Shown here: piece after piece, positions 37,901 through 49,418 of the stretch | Position numbering within the stretch: position 1 is the first letter of the stretch | Layout of the letters: each line of letters starts with the position of its first letter | Notes under the pieces: model-generated | The model's database searches: none | What the model saw: the letters and a program-made list of their open reading frames with translations, nothing else | What the model was told of the DNA's origin: nothing | NCBI RefSeq assembly: GCF_040807025.1 | Contig: NC_090943.1 | Location: 141,818,764-141,882,763, forward strand | Direction: 5' to 3' | Origin: Struthio camelus | Lineage: Eukaryota > Chordata > Aves > Struthioniformes > Struthionidae | Length of the DNA stretch: 64,000 nt | Program-made: the position numbers and the translations under genes

Positions 37901-40900
37901 GAAATAACTGATCTACAGAAGAGCTGAAAAACTGTAGCTGCAGGAGTTGGAAGGAGCCAAGCTGGTGAAATATAAGACGCTATGAAGGCCCAATTCTGTC
38001 ATCCTAAGTTGCACTGGATAAAAACCACTCCTGGGATAGGACAACCAGACAGCCTATGAATCACTTTTTGGCACAAAGATTATGCCCCTGTTTTGAAGGC
38101 ATAATGCAGTTCCTCAGTGATGCTTAGCCTTTATAATGGCCAGTGCCCAAGGGAGAAATACAGCCATAGAGCTTCCGCCATGTGTGCTCTATATCCAGAT
38201 CATTTGATATCAGTTGACTGAGTGGCAATGATGGAGTTCTAATCAGGATACATTCAAATAAAGTTTTTCTATTTATAAATAATAATTTACTCACAAGAAG
38301 TATTTAATAAATGCATAAATGTGTTTATAAAATGTATAAAAATGCCTAGAAAGTTTAATTTCAGTATGGCCAAATTCACCTGTCAAGTAATTCTAGCAGT
38401 AACTTGCCCCTTCCTCTTTGGTTATGACAGGATCTTATGAAATGCCTTACTTAAGTTTATCACAGTACACTGCACAGACGGCTCTCAGTTATACAAACCT
38501 CCATATTCTGACTGTTTAGGGAGGGAAAAACTGAGCTGGAGAGTGAGTTTAATCTCAGTCCTTTAAATTCTACATATATTTAAGTACATTAAAAATGCCT
38601 ATGTCATAATTTCCCCTTCCTAACTAAACATATGCAACACATACACTTTTTCTCAATTATATTGTTGGGGTAGTTTGTTTATTTTTTTGTAAGTATTCTC
38701 CCTTCTCAATGGGCTTTGCATCAGGACATCTACTGTAGGAGAAAGTGCAGATTTCTTTCCCTGTTCCCCGTCTCTTTGAGCTATATTTATGTTAGAAAAA
38801 TGCTGCTTACAGTAAGACTGAAGCAAAGTGAGATGAGAGAAGAAATGGAGGAAAGTGTTAAAGAAAACAGAAGATAAACAAACTTTAAGTTAGTTTCCTG
38901 TGAGGTCATCCTCAAGGAAGAAAGTCAGCTTTGGCAGAAGTAGAGAGTAGGCAAAGTTAAATGAGCCTAGAAAACACATACTGCAAATTTTATAATAACA
39001 ATAATAAAGCCAGTGAAGTAAACTAGGGTAAAATAAGTAAGATGCTTCCTGTTAATCTGGTAATAAACCTACTGTTGATCTTCAGCATCAATATTTATGC
39101 AGCTAAGCATACCTGTTGACCACATCTATAAACATAGAACAATCGTAATATATTAATCATCTAATAATTAAAACTGCCTGGAAAATGTGAGGAAGATGAA
39201 ATATGACTACTTGTTTGCATTTTTCACTGAAATTTCATTTCAGTAAAATTTTGAATAAATTCAGTGTTAAGTACTACTGCATTTTATTTCAAATTTCCTA
39301 GTTCACTATTCAACTTAAAATCGAAGTTATTTTTTAACTTAATGAGTATCACAATGTGATTAGCACAAAGTTAACTAAGCAGAATCTTGCTAGACACTAA
39401 AAAGTTTGTCTTTATACAAATATGGAAATAATTAATATGAGTGTTAGATATACCTTGCAGTTGGAATCTGCACGCGTTCATCATTGCGTAATAGCCCCAA
39501 TATCTCTTTGACGTCTGTTGTGCTACATATCTTGACTCTTGACATTTCTGTCTTTGCTGCTGCAGATTATTATTGACTAATAGGCACAGAACTGTTTTTT
39601 ACTTATTTTGTCTTTATTTCCAGACTTTGAGGCCTGCTGTTTCTTACTTTGAATTTCAATCCAATGGCAGGTGCCAAGATTGGAATGTATATTACATATG
39701 GGCAGTAGGATCAGCACCCTTGTGCAACATTAGCTGAACTGAGCCACTCACTGTCTTGGCTGCATTTTAATATTTGTAATCTTTCTTTGGAAGGAACGCT
39801 ATTTTGGTGAGCAACCAGATGCAGTTTAAGCTGCATACAAAAGGAGATCCAGAAATGGGTTTCTAAATCTAGGCTTCTGTAAAATTAAAAAAAAAATCAC
39901 ACACAGAAACACATAACTGGAGAACCTATTAGGTCCAATCCACCCACAACCATCTGGAGCAATAAGTTATCTATCTTATTTATTTATCTAAACAAAACTT
40001 TGGACATGATATGAGCAGAAATATGGTGAATATGTTTGAGCTGAAATAATTTGGGTACATTAATCTTTTCAAATGTCCAAGGCCAAGAAGACTGATTTTT
40101 AAGAATTACTGAATGCCATTACCATAATAACGTGAAATAGACCATTTTAAAGGCAAAAACTGTTCCCACTAAAGTCAGCATTAAAATGCCACTGACTACA
40201 GCAGTAGTGGGATTGGTCTGCTAAGTAGGAAACCATGCTTTAAAAAAAATCAATAGTTCAATTTTACAAGGCCATATGGACAGCAGTATAGTTACCTATT
40301 ATCAGACCCAGTAGTCTGCAAATTTTATCTTTCTAGTAATACAGAGGTTCAGCACCTATCTTATGAATCACTGAGAGGAAAGACATGAGCCATTTCAAAG
40401 CATTTCCGCTGACCCTAGCCTAGAAGCTCTCCAGAGGCAGGATATATACTGCATTGAGCGTGCGCTTCCGTCAGTGCTGTGTAGTAAGGATTACTCTGAA
40501 ATGAATGACCGCCTCACTAGAAAAATAGTATTAATCACTGTGGATCTCCCTATAGCATTCAGTGCCCAGTACTTCAATTGCAACTCTTCGTACCTGTCAA
40601 CAACAGAGGGAAATGCCCTGAAATGGATCAGGTTTTCGGGTTTTCCAAACTGAACCACAAAAATTACTGGCAACTGTTTTTTTGCGTTCTCCTTTCACAT
40701 TTCAAGTATCGCAGCATTGTGATTCAAAATGCAGCTAAATACCATACATTCATCTCTAGGCAAACAAAAGATATACCCAGCTTTTCACAGAAACAGAAAT
40801 GGAATGTGGAGAAGGGCGTTTTCATCCAGTGAATGTTAGTTTACCAGGAATAAAATAATCTGCTTCCTCTCGGATTTTGAATGAGGCACTGAAAGGCAAG

Positions 40901-41219
40901 CCTCTCCGTGCCACATCGAGGGTTTTCTGGGTCCACCTGCCCTGGGCTCCTGGCTGTGCCCTACCTCAAAACCTCAGTTTCTCATGAGACCCGAAATGGT
41001 GAAAAAACCATGTCTTCTACTTGCAGTAGCTAAGGTATTATGTGAAATTAAGAGAAACGCTCTGATACTGCTCTGTGGTGAGACACTCAGCATGGGTGAC
41101 TATGACTCTAATGGACATAATGAGTGCACTGGTTCAGCAACTGGCAGACATCTCTTTCACCCCTCCCCCCGTAGCCATATGGTGCAGTAAACAAGCACCC
41201 TAGGATTTTTTTTTTTTCA
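34921..41219 (+). other. NOL4 intron 1, part 2: no gene seen
   Basis: Strongly AT-rich intronic DNA, with a T-run at about 37,002-37,017 and no recognisable exon, RNA gene or young repeat. Confidence 0.55.
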
Positions 41220-41370
41220 CTGTTTTTCCCCCGCTCCCTTCCTGAGCTGCGTCCCGGGCGGGTTTCTCCGAGGGTGTCTCCCCTCCCTTTCGGCGGCCGC
41301 CCAGCGCCTCGCCCGGGCCGCGCCACGCCCGCAAGAAGCGCCTAGAACCGGCTGCGGCCCGCGCCCACCT

Positions 41371-41409
41371 CGGCGGCCGTTAGCGCGGGCCGGCGGCGGC
41401 CGTTAGCGC
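41371..41409 (+). repeat. 16-bp direct repeat in CpG island
   Basis: The 16-mer cggcggccgttagcgc occurs at 41,371-41,386 and 41,394-41,409, a 23-bp period. Each copy carries ccgtta, the complement of a MYB core site. Confidence 0.85.
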
Positions 41410-41680
41410 TGCCTCGGGGCCCCCGCTCCCGCTCCGCCGCAGCCCCCGCGGCGTGGGGCGTGGGGCGGGAGGCAGCCCGCGCGGGGACGCCAGCTGGCTG
41501 CGGGGCTGCCCGGAGAGCCGAGCAGGGGGGCTGGGGCGGGGGCCGCGCCACCGCCGCCTCCCCCCCCGCCTCCGCCTCTGCAGCTCTATTAATTCATTCA
41601 GGGCCTGGGCTGGCATCGAGGGCAGCCGGGGAGGGGGGAAGGGGGCGGCGCTGCAGCACCCCCCCGCTACCCCCCGCCCT

Positions 41681-41694
41681 GTTCCTATGGTAAC
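41681..41694. promoter_or_regulatory. X-box-like RFX motif 1
   Basis: GTTCCTATGGTAAC matches the palindromic RFX X-box pattern GTTNCCATGGNAAC with a single mismatch. It sits inside the intronic CpG island, 104 bp from the end of this motif to the start of motif 2. Confidence 0.55.
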
Positions 41695-41797
41695 GGTGCA
41701 ATACCTCCGGGACACGCGCACACAGGCTCGCGCGAGGGCGGGCCCAGCTGGGCCCGGCCGCCGCGCCCTGCGCGCCGCCCTCCCCCGGGCCGCCGGG

Positions 41798-41812
41798 GTT
41801 CCCATGGCGACC
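41798..41812. promoter_or_regulatory. X-box-like RFX motif 2
   Basis: GTTCCCATGGCGACC matches the X-box pattern GTTNCCATGGNAAC except for G in place of A near the right end. Two further AGCAAC half-sites lie just outside the island at 42,117-42,122 and 42,137-42,142. Confidence 0.5.
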
Positions 41813-41960
41813 GGCGGCGGCGGCAGCACCTGTAGGCCGCGGCCCCCTCGCCTGCCGCCTCCCTCGCTGCCCCCCGCGCGGTAGCGCAGCGCAGCGCAGC
41901 GCCGCGCTGACTGAGCCGCCGTGCCGACGCCGGCCGCCCCCTCCGGCCCCTAGCGAGGCT

Positions 41961-44900
41961 GCCCAGGCCTTCAGGAAATGGGTAGGGACCCACAGCTTCT
42001 ATAGGGGCAGATACAGCTCGGACCTGGCCCTGAACCTGCCAGCCGCTTGGCGAAGGGACAGGTGTCCGGCTCTTGCCCCACGCGGGGCAGCCGCGTCTCT
42101 GCCCCAACCCGCCTTTAGCAACAGGCCCATGGCGCTAGCAACGCCCGCGACTACACCTGTGTGCAGATAATGATCAGAGAAAAAATAATAGCTCCAGTAT
42201 TTTTTTTTCAGTGCAGCAAATGCCCTGTCTATCCAGTGTGGTTGCTCTTCGGGGCAACCTCCTCGGCATTAGTCACACCCAGAAATAACGTGCTGGCTGG
42301 CGCTGTAAATAGATGGGAGATAGCAAGCTGCTTTGCTTCGAGGCCACGTCAGATCCATCCTCCTTCCTGGACAGCTCCTCTTTTTGTGTCTGCAATAGTC
42401 ATGTAGGTGGCTGTAGATGAATTTCTATCTTAGTCTGCTCCGTTCTCAGCGGAAGATGGGATGCTGCTGATAGGCATATGCTGCAATACAGTGGTGCCTG
42501 TTTCATCAGGGAAATCCCAGATGTCCCCAGCACATTTGCGCTGTAGCTATATAATACGTGGATGTCACAGATATGAGGGAACTAACAGTTTGACTTACGG
42601 AAGCCTTTGTCTTTGGAAACAAGCCCCAAATCTCTGAGTAAATTCACAGTACCGTGAACTGATACCGCATGAGACCCTGCTGGCAACTGTAGGGCTGCCC
42701 GACAGCACAGCAGCTACAAATACTTGCTGTAAATAGTGGCATGCTGTGCTTGCATGATTTTAGGTGCAAGGAATGAAAATAAAACCTAACTGCACTGTGG
42801 TTGCTGGTGTTCACCCTCACCTTCCACCTTTGCCAGAACCCAGCACTTGACCCCTCTTACCTACAAGCGTTGGTGCTCTTTTACCAAGTGTACATACTAA
42901 GATGGTATATAGCACAGTATATGCTATACCTGTGGCTAAAAAGGAATGTTATTCAACTTAATGGCCCTCAAGGTACTAAATTGGCCTTTGTGGGCAATGA
43001 AATATGCTCACATACGATACGGAAATATGATCTCAGCTCTTTGGCTTGCAAATATTAATCTGATATGTTTTGAAAGCTGTTCTGTCCTTCTAAAGAGGAG
43101 TTTTGGGGTACACTTTCTTCCCACATACCTTCTTCTAATGCTTCTGGCACATTGGGAGGAACTGTCAGCTTGGGACGCGTTGACCAGCTGGCGCTCCCTC
43201 TTTGGGGGCGTTAGGTACTCAGCGACTCCTTTGCTGACTGCATCACAGGGGTGGGTGGAGTGGGCTCAGGGTATGGCACTGCCTGTCGCTCTGCCAGGAG
43301 GGCAGAGGAGACCGGGAGACCGGAACAGGGAGGTTAGGATGACTCCCTTCCCCCACGTAGCTGGATGGGGCAGCCAAGGAACTGGGAAGAGGAGGTGGGC
43401 AGGAGGAATGTCCTTAAACCCAGGTACTACAAGAGGTTTCTCTTTTAGCAATAATATGAGAAAACTGTTCTTTGTCAGCTTCAATAAATGCCCAATTGTA
43501 ATGTCAATGAATACAGCTGGAGGACTCCCGTTGTCTTCAATAGAAAACAGCTCAGACCTAAAAGCGTAGTAAAAAAACTGACCAATAATAACATCGCCTA
43601 TGAAAATCAAATTGGATTCCTTTGTGAAAAACAAACCACAAAGTCCCATATGTATCTGAAAGATGTTCATGTGAAAAAGAACAGGAAGCTTTCTCTTTCT
43701 TTAAAATAGCTTAAAAATGGAGTGTTATCAACTGTTAGGATTTCATTGGGAGTCCCATGGTATTTGTTATTTTTCTTAAAAAAATCCCACCTATAGTAAA
43801 ATCCTTACATGAAAATTCTACTTTTATGTTAAAAAAATCAGACAAAAAACATTTAGCAATCCTTATAGCTCTATAGAAGAGACTGTCAATTTAGCAACAG
43901 CTCCTGTCAATTCTGAAAATCTCTTAAGGACCAAGGGTATTTCATTATCAGTCTTTTCACTGATGAGTGTATAAAGTACCACTGGTTACTGTGCTTCTGG
44001 AGACCAATACTGTTGATTTATAATCCATGAATGGTCTGCAGGCTGCTCTTTGGGAACTTGCACTGTAAAGTCTGCAGATGTCCCAAGTGGACTCTGCAGG
44101 CTTAGAAAATAGGAAACAAAAAAATCTTTTCCATAAATCATAAGATTTTTCAGGCCAATTTTGTGATTTTCGATAGTCTATTTTATTAATTTTTAATGCT
44201 TCAAATATAGGATAAATAATTATTCTCAAAACAAAGGCCATAAATATAAAAGTTGAGTAAAAGAGGGATATCATTATCGTAGAATCTTTTCAACATAATG
44301 CCTAGTAAGCTCTTTGAAAGAAATGCAGAAGGTGCTCAGAACAACAGAAACAGACTAAAAATTAATTACAGATATGAATACAGAGACTGTATCTTAAATT
44401 ATGTAAAGCTGGGCCTGGTAACAGGAAAGTCTAGAAGCTTCAGAGTCTGAAGTTTACAAATCAGATTGTAAAAGCATTATAGAAATAATTATAAAAGTAT
44501 GCTATACCATAAAGAAAGCTCTACAGAAGCAGAGCAATCTAGTAAATGACTTGCTGAAGACCGTTCTTCCCAGGTGCCGTATCAACCAAATCAAGAATCT
44601 TCTGCTCCAGTGCAAGAGGATCAAATGTGAAAGCACCACCAATGCCATTACTTCCTGGGCTCTATAAGTTTAATGGTTTCCCTTTGTGGCACCAAAAATG
44701 CAAAATGCAAAGCTACAATATCTACATTATCAATAACATGCAAGATTTAATTCAGAGAATTCATATAGCTTTATTTGTATAACAACAGTTGAGATGACCA
44801 TAATGGTTCTTTGTGTCTCTATAACCCATGGAACCCAATATAACTGAGGTCTATGAAGGATGAATGCAAACAATAGGATGCTAGACTGGATGCTGTGTCA

Positions 44901-46569
44901 TCTTAATAGATTTTTTCATTTTGGTGCATACATAGAGCTGAGGCAAAAATAGCAAATGGATAAGGAACGACCCTATGCTAGAAGTGGAAACACAAGGATA
45001 CACACACACACACACACACACACAAATAAAATTAAAAGAGGAGCAGCTGAGCAGGCAATCTACCAGAAGAAAATAAAATGGAGCAACACTTTTTACTTCA
45101 GTGTCCGACATCTGAGGGAGTTTCAGAGGGATATTTTATGTTATTATCAGAAAATATAAAATATTTTCATCAAAAGCCTGAATAAAAAATATGCCTGACC
45201 CTATGAGAAAGAAGCAGTGATGGCATTGTGCTCTGAAGTACCCTCATATGTCAGGTTACTGTTAAAAATGACTGAGCAAGATTGGAAATGGGCTTTAGTG
45301 GTAAACGGATAGATGGAATAAAACCCCAGATACAGAATGAAACCCTGTCCTGAACACTTTGTACCAGCTGCTGACAGTTACTTCAAGGGTCTGTTCGTTT
45401 TTCTCTGGCAACGTCTACCCAGCTTGCTATGCCAGTAAAGTATTATTGAACCAAATTGAATTTAATTTCACACACACATACATAAAAAACAAACACACAT
45501 AGTTACCAGACCAGCAGCTGTGCCTGGTGTCTCCCCAGAAAACAAATTCCAGAATACATGCCAAATACTCCCAAGAAAAAGTTGTGCTAGAAATGATTTG
45601 ATTTGAAGGGAAATTATTGTGTCATTTCCATTTACAAAGACAGAGATATGACACAGATATTCCTACTGTATTGGCCTCCTCAGGTTTACTGAATCCACCA
45701 TGATGCACACGATCTCCTTCTGCAGTGTGTCTTGGGAAATGCAGTCCAGGGAGAATCAAGCTTCTAGGAAAAGATAAAAGATTTGAGAAAAGCAAATTAC
45801 AGCTTCCTGTAGGCACAGCAGCATCTCAGAAGATGTAGTTTAATGTCACACTGATACAGGAAGAAACAAAATGTTTCGTTTTCAAGTTCAATTGTTGTTA
45901 ACATTTTGTCCTGCAAAATAAAAATGTAATTCCGGTTACCACAAGATAAAAATAGATATTTACTCTCTTTGTAACATAGATTTGAAGCTCTAAACCCTTA
46001 TCCACCTCTAACGTATGGGAAAACTGTGATCTCCCTCAGTGTCTGTACCAGCTCTGCTAAAGGACTAAAACTGAAGATGGTGTGTCCCTTATCCTTTGCA
46101 GGTACAGCAACTGTTTAGGCAGAATAGAACAATTTGGGAGCTTGAGCCATAGCGTTAAAATCAATGTGAGTCTTCAGTGGGCTTTTTCATTGTGTTATTA
46201 TTTGCGAAGAAAGAGTTCACTGAATCCCTTGCAAGGGAAGCTGGTTTTGGCAGCTGCAGGAGCAGACCAGAATTTGGGAGCTACTTGAGAAGCAATGCAG
46301 CGACCTAGAAAAACCCTATGGAAGTGATCACCTATTTCTAAATGCCACTGAGAGGCCCCTGCTAACACTGTTTCTCAGTGGATATGACCTAGTATGAGAG
46401 AGACACTCTGTTCCTCAAATGAGTCCTAGAGAGTATTAGTATTGTTTCTACCTTCCAGCTGAACATAAATGAAGAATGGTAGCACAGCGATCTGCAAGCA
46501 CTTTGTACTAAGCAGTTGCCGTAGACTCCGCAGAAGATTTTGCATTTACCTCTATTAGCCCATAAAATA
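41961..46569 (+). other. NOL4 intron 1, part 3: no gene seen
   Basis: Returns to AT-rich DNA after the CpG island. Includes a moderately GC-rich patch at 43,150-43,440 with chance frames on both strands and a (CA)12 microsatellite. No recognised exon. Confidence 0.55.
45001..45024 (+). repeat. (CA)12 microsatellite
   Basis: Twelve uninterrupted CA dinucleotides in intron 1. Confidence 0.95.
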
Positions 46570-46722
46570 GTCTCCCAAAGGAAGTGATGAAAGCTCCATC
46601 AGAAGAGTCATTTAAAGCAAGATGGAACAAAGTACATCATAAACAACAGAAAACAATCTCTATACTGTCAGGGGATGGACTAGGTGACCAGATGATTTTT
46701 TTTTCATCTGTAATATCCCTAA
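46570..46722 (+). mobile_element. Ancient CR1/L3-type LINE 3' end, + strand
   Basis: The order tctcccaaaggaagtgatga, aagctccatc, gatggaacaaag and ctgtcaggggatggactagg follows the CR1-clade ORF2 tail and 3' region (LPREVVESP, then the 'gactagatgacc' block before the terminal repeat). Copies A and B carry the same blocks in reverse complement. No terminal 8-mer survives, so this is an old, eroded copy. Confidence 0.62.
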
Positions 46723-47299
46723 TTGTATATAGTACTATTCATCTCAAGAGATCCTATAGCACGTTGCGGAGCAAACCATGAGTTACAACCAGCTCTGGCG
46801 TGGATGGCTGAATCCATCAGTCAAACTGTACACAGCATGCTGTACAATAATGAGGGGAAGAGAAACATTATTATCATTATTGCTATTGAACACATCCGAG
46901 TGCTGTATCCCATTATCTTAATACAGCCAGTATACACAGAGGAGCAAGAAAATGGGCAAGTCACTTAATAGTGGTGAATTATGGTTATGCTACAGTTTGG
47001 ACACACTGGTTTAAACTGAGATATTAGGAGACAGAGCATCAAATTCTAGACAGCCTGATGATTAAGTCATTATACTGTTTTTAATACATAATTTAATTCT
47101 AATGCTATGTTTCAACTTTTCTTCCTGTTCTGGTAAACAGCTGAGAAATTTAAAACCTTATTCTTTTACATAAAAAGAAAAAGAGCAACTAAGGATACAT
47201 TCTCAAATAAAAAATGTTAATACCGTGTTTAGTTCATATCTAGAGCACAGAACAGTACTGGTAATTATGAAGATTCTTACAGTTTGCATATTAACTGTT

Positions 47300-47560
47300 G
47301 CAGATATGAAAGAATAATCATGAATTTTAATTATACAGAAGCAGGCTATTTCATCTGCGTCTTTACTCTGCTTTCATCAGCTGGGCTTTACCTATACTAA
47401 TATTAGGATGTGAAGCAATACTGTATATTAGTAAATTCATTAGGCGGGGACTCGCAATCGTCTGATTAATGAAGAGTCTTTAACTTGCAAATACTCTGAT
47501 ATCCTGTCTTTTACCATGCATCACATCCTGGGCAAATCTGGTTACCTACTTATTGCAACA
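47300..47560. promoter_or_regulatory. Candidate conserved non-coding element
   Basis: A repeat-free stretch with several homeodomain/POU-like cores (ttaattata, attagtaaattcattagg, tctgattaatgaag) and a CpG-containing centre (ggcggggactcgcaatcg) that is unusual in AT-rich intron. The pattern resembles vertebrate developmental enhancers. Motif-based inference only. Confidence 0.3.
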
Positions 47561-49308
47561 CCTGTTTTCTGAAGGTGCCATTGAGAAAATAATATATTTT
47601 TCTTTATTATTTATGTTTCTGTAATTGTGTTAAAAACAGAAAAAGGACTGGTGCCCGGCATCACTAATAGCTAGAACTGGAGTATATCTCTTATCTTCAC
47701 AAAAAATACAGAAGGGGGGAAAAAAAAACCCTTTACCTGATAAAACAGCGTTTACAAATTCAATTTTGTAATTTGAGCTGTTTGTTGTTTAGGGCATGCT
47801 CCAGATTTGATGCAGTGAATGTTCTGAGTAAAGCTCACGTAACTAAAAATCCTAACCCCTTTCTACTAGGAATTTACAGCTGAGACGTCTGTATCCATTT
47901 CAACTTCAAAATTACACAGTTAACTCTTCTGTTTTTATAATCAGTGGTACATATGCATGTAAGATACGACTGCTAAACATTTAAATGAAAATTAATACAG
48001 AGGCATATCTTTAAGTATAGGCTTTTTGAAGAAGGGAACTGCTATGGAGTAAAGATCTGAAAAAAGGACACAACAAGCATGAATCCACTGAATTTCATTG
48101 CCAGTGGCGGTGCAGACACAGACTTTGATTCCCAGCCCTCAGATGAGCGTTGCCTGAGCACACCTGAGAGAACATGCACACAGTCCCTGTGGAAAGTGCC
48201 AGCTATACATCTCTTTAAGCCCTGAAAGAAGCCAAGAGCTTGGACTACATGAGGAGATGCAGATAGACTGAGAGGAGAGGAATAGGGAGAAAAAGTAGTG
48301 GGGAAAATGCATTTTAGCTTATTGCTGCTGTAAGAACCACCAATATCACTCCAACAGACACTGAAGTAGAGTATTCTCACTGCTTTCAAGAAGAGTATTG
48401 GGTAAGGCAAGATTTATGTTCCTATAGTGCTTGCTGAGAAAAGGTTGATAGAGTTTTATTTAGAGAAAAACTGAATGTACTGGGTCTTCAAAGTAATTAA
48501 GGAGGCTATTTTAGATAGTTGTATTCTCTTACTCAGTGCATAGCCATACAGGCCAAATAGCATTAATATGGGTGGTGGGCTTTCATAAGGGTTCATCATG
48601 AGTAACATTGACAGGTGTTCTCTACTGCACAAACAGCTGCAATGTAATATTTGCTAAAGAAGAATTTTTCTTATAAAGCAGATTACCAAAATGGTTCATA
48701 AAGGCTCGCTTTTTCAGTCAGCACCACTGTTTTTCTCTTTGGCTTTTTTTAGATGTTTAGTTCTGTCACGTCACTGTGGCAAAAATTAATTGGCAATATG
48801 AAATTGGAGGCCAGTGCTGAAAATTTCTCCTAAGCAAAGTCTGGCTAACGTTGACTTCAGTGTACAGTAGCAGCATGTTTCTGCTGAATGGTGAGATGAA
48901 CTCTCCATCTGCAGATGTCGAACTCCTAATGATCATGCTGGTCAGAACTGAACATATGGTTGAGCAGTGTTTTTCAAAACCTGGTTCTGCTGGCATAGAT
49001 TGGCCTCTTCATGCTGTGGACTTTGTTTACAGTTGGGAAAGGGAGGACGAAGAGAAGGAGAAAGCATTGGAGTAAATGTTCTGAATATTTGCAGTAGTGC
49101 TTCCTCAGAGAAACACAGGCTTTTGCCTCTGGCTCATGTTCTTGCCTAGGTTACCCATGAGGGGAAAGTGCTGTTGTAGGAGTGAAAAATAAAATAGAAT
49201 TAGGCACATGTAATTTAATTAAGGAAAAAGCCTACAAGTAAGTCCTTAAAGCCCCACATGAGTTTGCTGGGGGCGTTTCATTTTGTAGAATCTGATCTGC
49301 CCGCGTGC

Positions 49309-49386
49309 ATGCACGTGCGCGCGCGCACAGACACACACAGACACACAGACACACAGACACACAGACACAGACACACAGACACACAG

Positions 49387-49413
<27 letters not shown>
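49309..49413 (+). repeat. Compound CA / ACACAG microsatellite
   Basis: A tgcgcgcgcgca start, then repeated acacag and acacacag units, then about 14 CA dinucleotides. This long compound tandem repeat (about 105 bp) is prone to Z-DNA and length polymorphism. The apparent open frames here on both strands are repeat artefacts. Confidence 0.95.

Positions 49414-49418
<5 letters not shown>

Larger units (their letters stand above)
41220..41960. promoter_or_regulatory. Intragenic CpG island, possible alternative promoter
   Basis: An isolated 0.7-kb CpG island lies 14.8 kb into intron 1 in otherwise AT-rich DNA. It holds two palindromic X-box-like motifs (41,681-41,694 and 41,798-41,812), a duplicated 16-mer containing ccgtta (41,371-41,409), three MYB-type TAACGG/CCGTTA cores, and a period-5 gcgca repeat (41,884-41,902). 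A plausible donor lies at its right edge (atgg|gtaggg, GT at 41,982). A noncoding first exon here spliced to exon 2 (61,545) would give an N-truncated NOL4, for example from the in-frame ATG at 61,623. Promoter of an antisense or unrelated noncoding RNA is an alternative. No frame here resembles a known protein. Confidence 0.6.

Noticed and set aside
41380..41829. Minus-strand frame of 149 codons in the intronic CpG island, with a less repetitive stretch (MPAQALNELIELQ)
   Set aside because: The short non-repetitive stretch is interesting but matches no family I know, and the rest is Ala/Arg/Pro low complexity. It could be rescued only by conservation or proteomic evidence.
48960..49000. hAT transposon-like terminal sequence (cagtgtttttcaaaacctgg)
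   Set aside because: No matching inverted end or 8-bp duplication was found nearby, so it may be coincidence.
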